A DNA stretch of 64,000 nt, from positions 186,001 through 250,000 of the IMG/VR virus record IMGVR_UViG_3300036760_000522; one strand, 5' to 3'. Positions 9,842 through 17,479 of the stretch are shown here, piece by piece. The notes beneath the pieces were generated by a model that had not been told where the DNA came from, made no database searches, and saw only the letters and a list, made by a program, of their open reading frames with translations. This DNA is from a virus. A program made the translations under genes and the position numbers. The stretch's first letter is position 1; the number at the start of each line of letters is the position of its first letter.

Positions 9842-10083
9842 CTTTCACAGAATGGAAGCAAGCCTGCCTCACGACACTAGAAGATATCGGGCTACTCATC
9901 GATGACTTGTGGGATTCAGACGATCCTTACGAAGTCTTCCACATGAGCAGAGAGGCTTACAAAGCGCAACAAAGCCCGCGAAGTTTTGTCGAGGACATCT
10001 TCTCAGAGGAGATTGCGCGAGCTGAGGGCGAAGCTCAAGAACGGCGCGACGCGAACGCACACTACGTGGACAGCGAAGAATGA
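9838..10083 (+). CDS. Small acidic hypothetical protein, last island gene
   Basis: An ATG at 9838 overlaps the previous stop (ATGA) and opens an 81-residue protein, MTFTEWKQACL. I prefer this start over a longer upstream frame because of the overlap. The protein is rich in Asp and Glu and predicted helical, ending HYVDSEE. No family was recognised. Small acidic proteins in phage cargo islands are sometimes DNA mimics or inhibitors of host enzymes, but nothing specific supports that here. It ends 2 bases before the convergent LamG-like gene. Confidence 0.65.
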   Translation: MTFTEWKQACLTTLEDIGLLIDDLWDSDDPYEVFHMSREAYKAQQSPRSFVEDIFSEEIARAEGEAQERRDANAHYVDSEE

Positions 10084-10085
10084 AT

Positions 10086-10781
10086 TTAGATGTCGGCGTA
10101 ACCCCGGCCTCTTCGGGCACGAGGTCGAACCAGGAAGAATTCAAAAGATCCGTGAGTAGGAGACGCTACAGGTGTTCCGTGGACACCTGCGATTCCAACG
10201 TCGCGAAGCGTAATACCGCTCAAAGAAGTTCCTGGCGAGCCGTGGTTGAGCTTCCACCGACTCTGTAGACCGTTGACGATGTGATCGCTACCACGAGCCG
10301 CGAACAAAGCCTGGATCTCGTTGTCTGACAGAACCCTGGTGTAGAGCCGAATGTCTTCCAGGTAGCCGCCAAATGGGCGTCCACTGTCAACTGGACTAGC
10401 CCCGATTAGCAGATCAGATGTGTTAGTCCCAACCGAAGTTGGGACACCTCCAGAGCCATCCTCCACACCATTCACGTAGACTCGATGTTCCGTAGTGCCA
10501 TCTCGAATCCCGACAACAAAGTACGTTGTACTAGCCGAGATGGTTGTAGCCCCCGCAGCGACGGGATAGGACCCATTAAAAGTACCGAACTCTAAGACAT
10601 TGGAAGAGAGAACGCTGAATTCCCACCCTGATCCTGATCCTAGACTACCCTCTTTGGAGATGATCTCGTCGCGCGTTCCAGTGCTGTCACGACGAACCCA
10701 CGCCGTAACCGTCATGTTGTTCGTCGTCTCGTGATTGTCTGAGCAGTTGACCCAATTGGATCCGTTCAACAGGATCGACAT
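10086..10781 (-). CDS. LamG/concanavalin-like tail protein
   Basis: This 231-residue protein (ATG) has one jelly-roll domain of the LamG/concanavalin-A-like type over residues 1-170. Strands and turns are visible in MTVTAWVRRDSTG, TYFVVGIRDGT, HRVYVNGVEDG and FGGYLEDIRLYTRVLS, the last being the usual end of the LamG_3 fold in phage and secreted proteins. A basic C-terminal tail (RPRARRGRG) follows. Such domains bind glycans or line fibres, so it is a probable fibre or tail-decoration protein. It lies downstream of a strong hairpin and converges on the plus-strand island. Confidence 0.75.
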   Translation of the reverse strand: MSILLNGSNWVNCSDNHETTNNMTVTAWVRRDSTGTRDEIISKEGSLGSGSGWEFSVLSSNVLEFGTFNGSYPVAAGATTISASTTYFVVGIRDGTTEHRVYVNGVEDGSGGVPTSVGTNTSDLLIGASPVDSGRPFGGYLEDIRLYTRVLSDNEIQALFAARGSDHIVNGLQSRWKLNHGSPGTSLSGITLRDVGIAGVHGTPVASPTHGSFEFFLVRPRARRGRGYADI

Positions 10782-10811
10782 TGGACGGCCCGCATAAAAT
10801 CACAAACTGTG

Positions 10812-10845
10812 AAACCCATCTGGTTGTGGAGAACCAGATGGGTTT
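10812..10845 (-). terminator. Perfect 14-bp hairpin, probable terminator
   Basis: AAACCCATCTGGTT (10812-10825), a 6-base loop and AACCAGATGGGTTT (10832-10845) form a perfect stem. It lies in the 110-bp gap after the gene ending at 10892. On either strand the stem ends in TTT, but no long T run follows, so it may be a partial or bidirectional terminator or an mRNA-end stabiliser. Confidence 0.65.
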
Positions 10846-10891
10846 GTTGTTACGCCAACAAAACTTGGAGGGTGGGTGCCGAAAGTCCCGA

Positions 10892-11380
10892 TCAGGTAAC
10901 TCGCGCTCTGTAGGTGATTCGGAGCTTGTCTGCCGTAGTCTTGTTTACTGCCGTGAACGTCGACCGAGACAAAGCCGAACCACCAGGGCTCGTGTTCTGG
11001 TTCAACACAACAACCTCACGGATGTTGGTCGCCGACTTCGTACCGCCGCCAGACGGATACGAGATCACCCACTGGAACGTTCTGGTGGCCGCCAGAAGGG
11101 TTTTGCTGTCGACGGTATTCAACGTACCGGTCACAGGTGTAACCACGTTGGTCTGACCGCTGTTGGCAGCAACGCCCGACGTTCCGATCCTCATCTGATC
11201 GAAGTCGTTGGTATTGAGGCCTGTGGCCTGGCGCCAGATTTGGCGCTTGCCTGTGTTGACGACCAAGTTCAACGCGGTCCGGCGTTGAACGACCTTTGGC
11301 CCGTGCTTTCCAGAACGAATGACTTCAACTGTGAAGATCCCGCGGGCCGTCAGGGTCTCCGTTGCTTCGATGGGCTGCAT
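10892..11380 (-). CDS. Probable tail-fibre or virion protein
   Basis: I place the start at the ATG at 11380 (MQPIEATETLTARG), because GGAGGA stands 7 bases upstream. The longer frame to 11443 would only extend into the preceding gene. The 162-residue product is beta-rich with phrases such as FTVEVIRSGKHG, MRIGTSGVAANSG and FQWVISYPSGGG, typical of small phage tail or baseplate-fibre proteins with no known catalytic role. The gene overlaps the end of the glycosyltransferase gene by 56 bases and ends before the 10812-10845 hairpin. Confidence 0.65.
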   Translation of the reverse strand: MQPIEATETLTARGIFTVEVIRSGKHGPKVVQRRTALNLVVNTGKRQIWRQATGLNTNDFDQMRIGTSGVAANSGQTNVVTPVTGTLNTVDSKTLLAATRTFQWVISYPSGGGTKSATNIREVVVLNQNTSPGGSALSRSTFTAVNKTTADKLRITYRARVT

Positions 11381-13223
11381 TGAGTGTTTCCTCCAACAGT
11401 TTGATATTGGCTTGCGCCTCCTCGAACGCCACGGATTCGGCATCGTCTGGAAGCAGCTCTAACACTCTGCGAGCGTAATAAAGACTTTCGTCGAGCTTCC
11501 CCAATTCAGCAAAAACAGTGGTCAGCCGCTGGCACGGCAGCCAGGTATAGCTAGCCATGTCGATCCACCAGATTGTGAAGGGTGGTTGCCCTATCGTGGT
11601 CGAAGCGTAGAGGTAGAAAGAAAGGGCTTCCTCGTAACGCTCAGCAATGTAAGCCAAATCTCCGAGACGTAGCCAATGCTCAGTCCGGCTCCAATCGTCT
11701 TCAGTGGCACGAATCAACACCTCTCGGGCCTTCCCCCATTGCTGTTCCGCGGTGTAAAGCTTCGCAAGCACAAGTCGTGTGTGATACCTGAGAGGCCCAT
11801 TCTTGGGAGGCAACGACAAGAACTCTTCAAGTCGTGCAATCGCACGCTTCGGGTCGTGTTCGCGCCACTCAGCTCCCAAATAGTGTAGCGAGTTTTCGTT
11901 GCGATTCGTGATCCAGTCATCCATCAGTGATTTGCGGTTCTGGACTTTCCTCTGCTTCTGTCGTGCCAGCTCACGGTCCTTTGCTCGTTCGTGTAAAGTT
12001 TGAACCTGTGGAAGTGTGATCGCCAAGTAGTCCGGCGGATAGTCCAACGTATTGTGTGTACCACGTGTGTAGCGAATCTTCGGGTCATTACGGCAGAGCC
12101 AAGGAAACACCCACCGTTGACCTGTACCTGTACGAAAAACAACGCCAACTTTCGCGCCCTTCGGCATCTGATCAAGACCGAGCAATGCTTCGAAACCTGA
12201 AATCAGACGCTCATGACCTTCCGTCATGAAAATCCAGTCAGACGTGCAATGGTCCAGGCACTGATTGCGGACCCACGCAAAATGGATCTGCTTTTGGATT
12301 TTCTCCTCGTCAGAAACTATCTCACCCAGTTCAATGAGATCCATCTTCGGCGGACCTGAAGGCTGATCCAAATCAAATACGACATCCGCGTACTTCTCAG
12401 CAATCTCTCGCGTGTTGTCGACAGTTCTCGGATCGATTCCGATCACCATCTCATCAGCGACTCCGCGAAAGCTCGCAAGCGTTGCTTCAAGGTCCTCAGC
12501 CTCGTCACGGACAGGCATCGTCACAGACAATGTGAACGACTTAGGGAAACCGCAGACCGCCAACAAATACGGGCCGAGTACCTCGATCCGCACATCTTTG
12601 AAGTATTGTGCCAAGTCACGCTTGAAGCTCATGGCATTGTATTTCACTGTGTGCTGAGGTTCTTCATCAGGACCCAGACGATCATTCGGTACCGAGAGTA
12701 ACGCTCGTCCCTCTTGAGCCGCCAACTTGAAAATCAAAGCCCGCGTCTCAGCAGACATGTGTTCGACGAACTCTGTCGCTACTACTATTGCTGGGGACTC
12801 TTCGTGAATCAGGTCACCGTTGGTTCCAACTAAGGCACGATGCGACAGCGCACGACGTATTTCACTTTCCTGATTCAAATCCGCGACTACCGTCTCGAGG
12901 TCTTTTTCCTTCGCTTGTTGCAAAGCCTCCGTGCTGTGGTCAACAACCAGGACATTGGCCTTACGGGTGTCTCTGAGACGCGCTCCCAATACCCCAGTAC
13001 CTCCACCGAGATCTACGACACGGGCATGGTACGGGAGAATGCGTTCAATCCTCGTGTACACTTGGCTCAACGCTTGTTTACGCCATTCCTCTTGATCCTT
13101 GTCTTTCCAAAGACGATTCCAAAGATCCGGCGAGTTCGCCAGACGCGCCTGACGCTCTGCCATAGCTGCATCCAAGGCAGCCCTGTCCGCCGTGACCGTA
13201 CCGGTCACATCTGAGGTATCCAT
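11325..13223 (-). CDS. Methyltransferase + family 2 glycosyltransferase + TPR fusion (632 aa)
   Basis: The ATG start has AAAGGAG upstream. Residues of about 60-210 form a class I SAM methyltransferase; VVDLGGGTGVLGARL (about 69-83) is the SAM-binding motif. Residues of about 228-420 match a GT2-like glycosyltransferase: LSVTMPVRDEAEDLEATL is the nucleotide-sugar start, while the usual DxD is hard to place. Residues of about 440-610 are TPR-like helical pairs (AKLYTAEQQWGKAREVL, LGDLAYIAERYEEALSFYLYA). GT2-TPR proteins occur in bacteria and large phages and usually modify a protein or polysaccharide. Lying among tail genes, it may modify a virion protein or the host surface. The domain order is seen; the substrate is unknown. 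Confidence 0.75.
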   Translation of the reverse strand: MDTSDVTGTVTADRAALDAAMAERQARLANSPDLWNRLWKDKDQEEWRKQALSQVYTRIERILPYHARVVDLGGGTGVLGARLRDTRKANVLVVDHSTEALQQAKEKDLETVVADLNQESEIRRALSHRALVGTNGDLIHEESPAIVVATEFVEHMSAETRALIFKLAAQEGRALLSVPNDRLGPDEEPQHTVKYNAMSFKRDLAQYFKDVRIEVLGPYLLAVCGFPKSFTLSVTMPVRDEAEDLEATLASFRGVADEMVIGIDPRTVDNTREIAEKYADVVFDLDQPSGPPKMDLIELGEIVSDEEKIQKQIHFAWVRNQCLDHCTSDWIFMTEGHERLISGFEALLGLDQMPKGAKVGVVFRTGTGQRWVFPWLCRNDPKIRYTRGTHNTLDYPPDYLAITLPQVQTLHERAKDRELARQKQRKVQNRKSLMDDWITNRNENSLHYLGAEWREHDPKRAIARLEEFLSLPPKNGPLRYHTRLVLAKLYTAEQQWGKAREVLIRATEDDWSRTEHWLRLGDLAYIAERYEEALSFYLYASTTIGQPPFTIWWIDMASYTWLPCQRLTTVFAELGKLDESLYYARRVLELLPDDAESVAFEEAQANIKLLEETLNAAHRSNGDPDGPRDLHS

Positions 13224-13268
13224 GTATTCTCCTTTGCCGTGCTCTCTAGAACACCGGCTGAACAGTCG

Positions 13269-14093
13269 TCAGCGGTCTTCGCGCCGACGTGGAGGTGTGG
13301 GATTGACGACAAAATGCTCAATCGTCTCAGGTTGCGTTCGCGGGATCACTTGCGTTCGCGCAGGGGCTGCATTTGTGAATGCCGGGGGTGGTCGTCGCTT
13401 GACCAGGATCGCAGTCAAATCAGATTCGCCTGTAAGCGTCGCTGACAAGATCCCATTGACCCACGAATACGTCTCGTCCGAGGTCGTGAACACGTCGAGC
13501 ACTGGAGCCCGATCATAGGCAGCTGCTGTACTTGTTTCGTCTGACGCAGCAACTGAGTCTTGGGGAAAGACGTCTTTGGCAAGACCTGCGGCCAAAGACT
13601 CAGCGACAGTAATCGTGTCTGAAAGTGTCAACGCGACGTCGATCGCGTAAGCCACTGAATCCGCCAACAACGCAGAATCCGAAACAACGCGCCCTAGCTC
13701 TGTCGCCGCCGAAACAGTGTCGGTAGTCGACATGTTGTCTGTCGACGTACTTTCCTGAACGAGTCCTGCTGTGATGCTGTCGGCAACAACTGCTGCATCC
13801 CCTAACGTGTATTGGTACTCTGCGGCAAGGGCGACTAGGTCTGGGTCCAAAGACAGTACATCATCTGAGGATCTGCCGTACGCCAGGCTTCCTGCTGCGG
13901 TATCCGGATCCAAAGAAGCTGTGTCGCCGAAAACACGCTCGTAGCTCAAGTCATCCAACAATGTATCGGTTGACGTATCCTCATCTTCCGAAGGCTGGCG
14001 GTCAAACATCGATGTACCTGTCGACAACAAATCGAACGCGGGTTCGTCGAGAACGCCAACAAGTTCGTCCGAAGTCACATCAAAAAGTGCCAT
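13269..14093 (-). CDS. Asp/Ser-repeat virion protein related to the giant adhesin
   Basis: This 274-residue protein has an ATG start and GAGGTG as SD. Residues 30-210 consist of the same 18-20-residue repeat as the 2162-residue protein, for example LTLSDTITVAESLAAGLA and VVSDSALLADSVAYAID, with almost no Cys and a strong negative charge. The C-terminal 60 residues turn basic and Pro-rich (KRRPPPAFTNAAP, PTPPRRREDR). It probably forms an extended stalk or link in the tail or fibre network. Its gene lies 46 bases upstream of the glycosyltransferase fusion. The shared repeat is visible; the virion role is inferred. Confidence 0.7.
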   Translation of the reverse strand: MALFDVTSDELVGVLDEPAFDLLSTGTSMFDRQPSEDEDTSTDTLLDDLSYERVFGDTASLDPDTAAGSLAYGRSSDDVLSLDPDLVALAAEYQYTLGDAAVVADSITAGLVQESTSTDNMSTTDTVSAATELGRVVSDSALLADSVAYAIDVALTLSDTITVAESLAAGLAKDVFPQDSVAASDETSTAAAYDRAPVLDVFTTSDETYSWVNGILSATLTGESDLTAILVKRRPPPAFTNAAPARTQVIPRTQPETIEHFVVNPTPPRRREDR

Positions 14094-14101
14094 AGTTCAC
14101 C

Positions 14102-14491
14102 TCACACACAAAAACTGGAACGCAAACCTTGTTCGACAAAGCTCGGCAAGTTCACAACATCGAACCCCAGTGTTATCCGTTGCGACGGAGATGGGGCAAA
14201 AGCAAAATCGAGGACCCAACGGCCAAGCGACGAAGGAAAAAAGCGGATGCCGTAGCTTGACGAAGGCATCTCCGCCCAGTAAACCGAACCTGCGACGATC
14301 AAGCCGTCCGCAACACCGACACCGTCGACCAGGGTCCAACCAACCGCCTGGTTGTTGACCGTCAATGTGAATCCAATGCTCGCCGGCAAGAGACCGGTGA
14401 CTGGATTGAAGAAGTCCGAATTGAAGATATCAACCTGATCGAAGACGACCTGGTTGATTTGTACCGACCGATTGCGAAACGTCGCAGCCAT
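14102..14491 (-). CDS. Hypothetical virion protein
   Basis: This 129-residue, mostly beta-strand protein (ATG, weak GAG upstream) starts MAATFRNRSVQINQVVFDQVD. It has many hydrophobic strands (IGFTLTVNNQAVGWTLVDGVG) and no catalytic motif. Size, composition and position between two tail genes suggest a small tail or baseplate part. No family was recognised. Confidence 0.6.
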   Translation of the reverse strand: MAATFRNRSVQINQVVFDQVDIFNSDFFNPVTGLLPASIGFTLTVNNQAVGWTLVDGVGVADGLIVAGSVYWAEMPSSSYGIRFFPSSLGRWVLDFAFAPSPSQRITLGFDVVNLPSFVEQGLRSSFCV

Positions 14492-14502
14492 CTCGGCTCA
14501 GA

Positions 14503-14889
14503 TCACGTCTCGGCAATGCTGAAAAACCCAGCCGGGAAAAATACGACATTGCCAATGTCGATGTCCTTCGGGGTAGCCAGGTCACCAAAGTAGAGCATGT
14601 TGCCAGCCGTCAACGCGTCGTACACTTTGACACCTACGGCAGGATTACCCCAAGCTTCAAGAGGAGTCGGAAACGTGATCGGAGCCGAGATGCTCGACAC
14701 GTTCAACACAGGTACAGCAAACGCCATGAGTTGCCGCACGTAAGACGGAGCAGTGACTTCCAATCCACCGCCAGCGCTTGTCGGAGCGGTCGTCGTAAGA
14801 GCCAAATACCAAGCGGTCGGAGGCGTGAAAAGGATCCCCCGAAGATTGTGATTCAGGTTTGCGACTCGCAAATAATCGCTCTTGTTCAC
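14503..14889 (-). CDS. Gp80-like small tail protein
   Basis: This 128-residue protein starts at GTG with GGAGG upstream. The segment WYLALTTTAPTSAGGGLEV followed by SYVRQ matches the pattern of the phage Gp80-like tail family (YLALxTxxPxxxGGGxEVxxxxYxR). Members are minor tail or fibre-associated proteins with a compact beta fold. The C-terminal half (VKVYDALTAGNMLYFGDL) continues that pattern. It lies between two small virion genes and is probably in the same transcript. Confidence 0.65.
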   Translation of the reverse strand: MNKSDYLRVANLNHNLRGILFTPPTAWYLALTTTAPTSAGGGLEVTAPSYVRQLMAFAVPVLNVSSISAPITFPTPLEAWGNPAVGVKVYDALTAGNMLYFGDLATPKDIDIGNVVFFPAGFFSIAET

Positions 14890-14913
14890 GGAAGGTCCTC
14901 CACTTTCAATCGA

Positions 14914-15195
14914 TCAGGCGTGACAGGCGGCTTTGAGGTTCTTCAACGTCGTTGCGTACGGGAGAGCTGCAACCTTGCCCTGACTCGAGTACCAACCGTT
15001 TCGCAAGGAGTCGAAGTTAGCCAGGCTCGTGTCGAGAACGAAAGTCGTTTTGTTGTTTGCCTTTTCCGTCCGCAGCAGCGGGCATCCAGCAACAGACAAG
15101 TAGGCCGCGAAATACAAGTCAGTAGTTTTGTACTGAGGAGAAGGCGTTGAGTTGGGTTCTGATTTTTGCGGTGAGTTGGGTTCTGATTTTTCCAT
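14914..15195 (-). CDS. Small DUF5659-like protein with duplicated N-terminal peptide
   Basis: This 93-residue protein (ATG) begins with two near-copies of KSEPNS, encoded by 19-bp direct repeats at 15149-15167 and 15173-15191. The body, KTTDLYFAAYLSVAGCPLL and further FVLDTSLANFDSLRNGW, looks like the DUF5659 family of small phage proteins of unknown function. The repeat lies outside the folded part and may be a recent duplication. A 12-bp palindrome lies 18 bases upstream. Confidence 0.6.
   Translation of the reverse strand: MEKSEPNSPQKSEPNSTPSPQYKTTDLYFAAYLSVAGCPLLRTEKANNKTTFVLDTSLANFDSLRNGWYSSQGKVAALPYATTLKNLKAACHA
15149..15191. repeat. Two 19-bp direct repeats
   Basis: GAGTTGGGTTCTGATTTTT occurs at 15149-15167 and again at 15173-15191, separated by 5 bases. 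On the minus strand the copies encode the KSEPNS peptide pair at the start of the small protein ending at 15195. The identity suggests a recent slippage duplication. Confidence 0.85.
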
Positions 15196-15213
15196 CTTGT
15201 TTTGGACCTAAAA

Positions 15214-15225
15214 CGTCAATTGACG
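15214..15225. promoter_or_regulatory. 12-bp palindrome in intergenic region
   Basis: CGTCAATTGACG is a perfect palindrome in the 93-bp gap between the genes at 15195 and 15289, upstream of the minus-strand gene ending at 14914. It has the size of a dimeric repressor half-site pair. No clear -35/-10 pair was found next to it, so the operator reading is only a suggestion. Confidence 0.3.
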
Positions 15226-15288
15226 ATAAAGGGATAGGGTTTCTGGATCGGAGGTCGAATCGGGATATTGATTTTGAGTGTGACGGTC

Positions 15289-16458
15289 CTACAAAATGTT
15301 GATCGTAGGAGCCGAGTCCGTCACTGCCATTGTATCCCCCAACACAACATCGAGTGAATTGATGGATACTTGTGAGGATACGTGTCCTCGAACTTGCACA
15401 CGAACCAGCGTGGCCAACGTAAGACCTGAAACCAACGAAGCCGGAACCACGATTGAAGTCGCCGAAACGGATCCACCTGCCTGCTCAATTCGAACCTGAT
15501 CAAGCCGAATGATCGTCTGTCCTGTAATCAACTGAACGACAGTTTCCTTGCTGTCGAACGAGCCAAGGCCTACACCCGTAATCGTCACGGTCCCAGCCAA
15601 AACCACGAGTGTGATGTTGGGCAGTGGCGCAGTGAAGAGCGAAACTCCGTCGTCTTGTATCACAGACACAGCAGCGCCATTGGGCAAACCGCGACGAGAA
15701 TCTGGGTTGAAAGCTGAACTCCGATAGCCAAAAATCTGGCCCACCATGAAGCTTTCAACTGCGACAGTGGTTTCGATAAACTGCGGCGCAATCGCGTCCG
15801 CCAAATTCTCATGCGTACCACGACTCGTTGGCACCAAAGACAAAGCAGATGAATTGGTGCTTGCGCCAACCCCACTGATCGTTGCGACCGACACGTCTAA
15901 AACTCCGGCAACCGGGTTCAAAGCCGTGATGTACGTCGCAGCAGCAGGCATCGTCCGAGCAAGAGCCGCAGCACCAAGACCGAGAGGTGTGTTCGCAACA
16001 GACCCGTTCGCAACAGAGTCAATTTCCACATAGGAAGAGACTCCATGTGGACCTTCCAGAGCGACTCTGGAACCGCTTCCTGTGCCTTGGCGTGCGGTGA
16101 CACCCAAGGCAGTCAAAACCGTGTTGAGAGCGGCCAGAAGCGTTGTCAGTGAAGCGTACGCCGCTTGCGGTACAAGTACGACGGTGAACGATGATGCTGA
16201 GCTCGTTCGAATCCGCAAGTCGTCGTTACCTGCATTGATCGTCAACGGAAAGGATCCGACAATGTCAGATCCTTGGATGGTAGCTCCCGCCCCTGTCGTG
16301 GCGTGTGCCAAGACAGCTTCAACTTCCGCCACCGTGGGCCGTCCCACATAACGCTCTTGACCACGAGGCTCAACAGGGGCTCGATGTTGTGAGATGGGTT
16401 CTACGTCTCCGATGAGAAGAGGCCCCGGTAGATCGCCACGAACAACTCCTAAACGCAT
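15289..16458 (-). CDS. Virion protein with IPT/TIG-like C-terminal domain
   Basis: This 389-residue protein has an ATG start and AAGGAG as SD. The first 50 residues are basic and Pro-rich and include RGQERYVGRPTVAEVEAVLAH. The middle is beta-rich with many Ser/Thr/Ala. Residues of about 275-370 (ITLVVLAGTVTITGVGLGSF ... TLATLVRVQVRGHVSSQ) look like an IPT/TIG Ig-like fold. The end, LGDTMAVTDS, is one copy of the Asp/Ser repeat that fills the giant adhesin. It resembles the product of the gene at 16838-17443 in its C-terminal domain. A tail or fibre-attachment role is inferred. Confidence 0.65.
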   Translation of the reverse strand: MRLGVVRGDLPGPLLIGDVEPISQHRAPVEPRGQERYVGRPTVAEVEAVLAHATTGAGATIQGSDIVGSFPLTINAGNDDLRIRTSSASSFTVVLVPQAAYASLTTLLAALNTVLTALGVTARQGTGSGSRVALEGPHGVSSYVEIDSVANGSVANTPLGLGAAALARTMPAAATYITALNPVAGVLDVSVATISGVGASTNSSALSLVPTSRGTHENLADAIAPQFIETTVAVESFMVGQIFGYRSSAFNPDSRRGLPNGAAVSVIQDDGVSLFTAPLPNITLVVLAGTVTITGVGLGSFDSKETVVQLITGQTIIRLDQVRIEQAGGSVSATSIVVPASLVSGLTLATLVRVQVRGHVSSQVSINSLDVVLGDTMAVTDSAPTINIL

Positions 16459-16473
16459 TGCTTTTGCTCCTTA

Positions 16474-16827
16474 CTAGAGACGGCCTCGAGCTTCATCGAA
16501 CTTCAAATTCTGTAGTATCTGACCGTAGTCAGTGAAAAACTTGCTGATTGACCGAATGAACTCAAGGTCATCTGTGTTCCAAGCAAACTTTGCTTTCCTG
16601 AAATCGATCCGCATCCGGTTGATGAGTTTGACGTAGAGGGGTGCACGATCAAGCTGCCTGAACTCTGGAATTGCAGCTACAACTTGGTTGAGTTTGGCTT
16701 CTGCGAACTTGAGTAGGTTTCTCCGGTACGGGTCGGGAATGAGGTTTTTTGGTTGCCACCGACGATCGGTTCGGTAAAAATTCTGGCCTTCTGCATCCAG
16801 AATTTGTGGGATGATACTGAACGCCAC
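16474..16827 (-). CDS. Hypothetical helical protein
   Basis: This 117-residue protein starts at GTG, has little Gly or Ser, and is predicted mainly helical (LLKFAEAKLNQVVAAIPEF, DDLEFIRSISKFFTDYGQIL). It differs clearly from its beta-rich virion neighbours, so it may be a baseplate-hub, tail-completion or chaperone-type protein. No family was recognised. It starts 11 bases after the preceding stop and ends 15 bases before the next gene. Confidence 0.6.
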   Translation of the reverse strand: MAFSIIPQILDAEGQNFYRTDRRWQPKNLIPDPYRRNLLKFAEAKLNQVVAAIPEFRQLDRAPLYVKLINRMRIDFRKAKFAWNTDDLEFIRSISKFFTDYGQILQNLKFDEARGRL

Positions 16828-16837
16828 ACGACTTCAT

Positions 16838-17443
16838 TCAAACAAGTGTGAACTGGTTACTCAACTGACCGTCGGCACGAACTCGAACCACATCCCCTGG
16901 AGCAAGGCCCACGATCAGGGTCGAGTCGATCACGATCGACGTAGCGCCTACAGCGCCCGGTGGAACCGCAATGATTTGCGCTTGCGTCAACGTGACATTT
17001 CCAACTCCGGCTCCCGTCAACGTCACGCTGGTAATGTCAGGCGACGTTGAAACGAAACCTGTTCCTGTGATCGTCAAATCTCCGGCAGCCGGTGAGTTGA
17101 GCGTCAAGGCTGTGATGACAGGAGCTGTCAAATCACTCGGACTGAACGTGAGGCTGGTGATCAACCCTGCATTCAAGAGGCCACGAATCTTGCCACCATC
17201 ACGACTGTGTACGACACGCGTCGTGAGTCGCAAATCGATGTAGCCAGGAATCAACGGCTCACCGGCTTTCGTGCGTCGTACGTAGCACGGTTGCTTCGGC
17301 TCATTCGCATAGCCGTCGCGTTTGTAGGCTCGAGGATCCCCTGTACTACCTAGGCGGTGAGCGCCCTTATTTGGCAGACCGTCGTCGATGTCGTCGACAA
17401 GAATCGGACCCTGAACCGTTTGGGCGTGTATGAGTCGCAGCAT
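16838..17443 (-). CDS. Virion protein with IPT/TIG-like domain
   Basis: This 201-residue protein (ATG) starts MLRLIHAQTVQGPILVDDID. The first 95 residues carry Arg/Pro-rich loops. Residues of about 105-201 form an Ig-like IPT/TIG pattern (PVITALTLNSPAAGDLTITG ... GLAPGDVVRVRADGQLSN). That domain ends much like the 389-residue protein encoded downstream, so the two are probably distant paralogs. The SD AGGAG lies inside a 7-bp hairpin just upstream. A tail or neck role is inferred. Confidence 0.65.
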   Translation of the reverse strand: MLRLIHAQTVQGPILVDDIDDGLPNKGAHRLGSTGDPRAYKRDGYANEPKQPCYVRRTKAGEPLIPGYIDLRLTTRVVHSRDGGKIRGLLNAGLITSLTFSPSDLTAPVITALTLNSPAAGDLTITGTGFVSTSPDITSVTLTGAGVGNVTLTQAQIIAVPPGAVGATSIVIDSTLIVGLAPGDVVRVRADGQLSNQFTLV

Positions 17444-17448
17444 TTTGA

Positions 17449-17468
17449 GGCTCCTACGTTCAGGAGCC
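17449..17468 (-). promoter_or_regulatory. Hairpin that holds the Shine-Dalgarno site
   Basis: GGCTCCT (17449-17455), a 6-base loop and AGGAGCC (17462-17468) pair perfectly. Read on the minus strand, the 3' arm contains AGGAG about 7 bases before the ATG at 17443. Folding would hide the ribosome site, so it may tie translation to ribosome passage, temperature or a bound protein. Confidence 0.5.
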
Positions 17469-17479
17469 CAATAAAGGAA

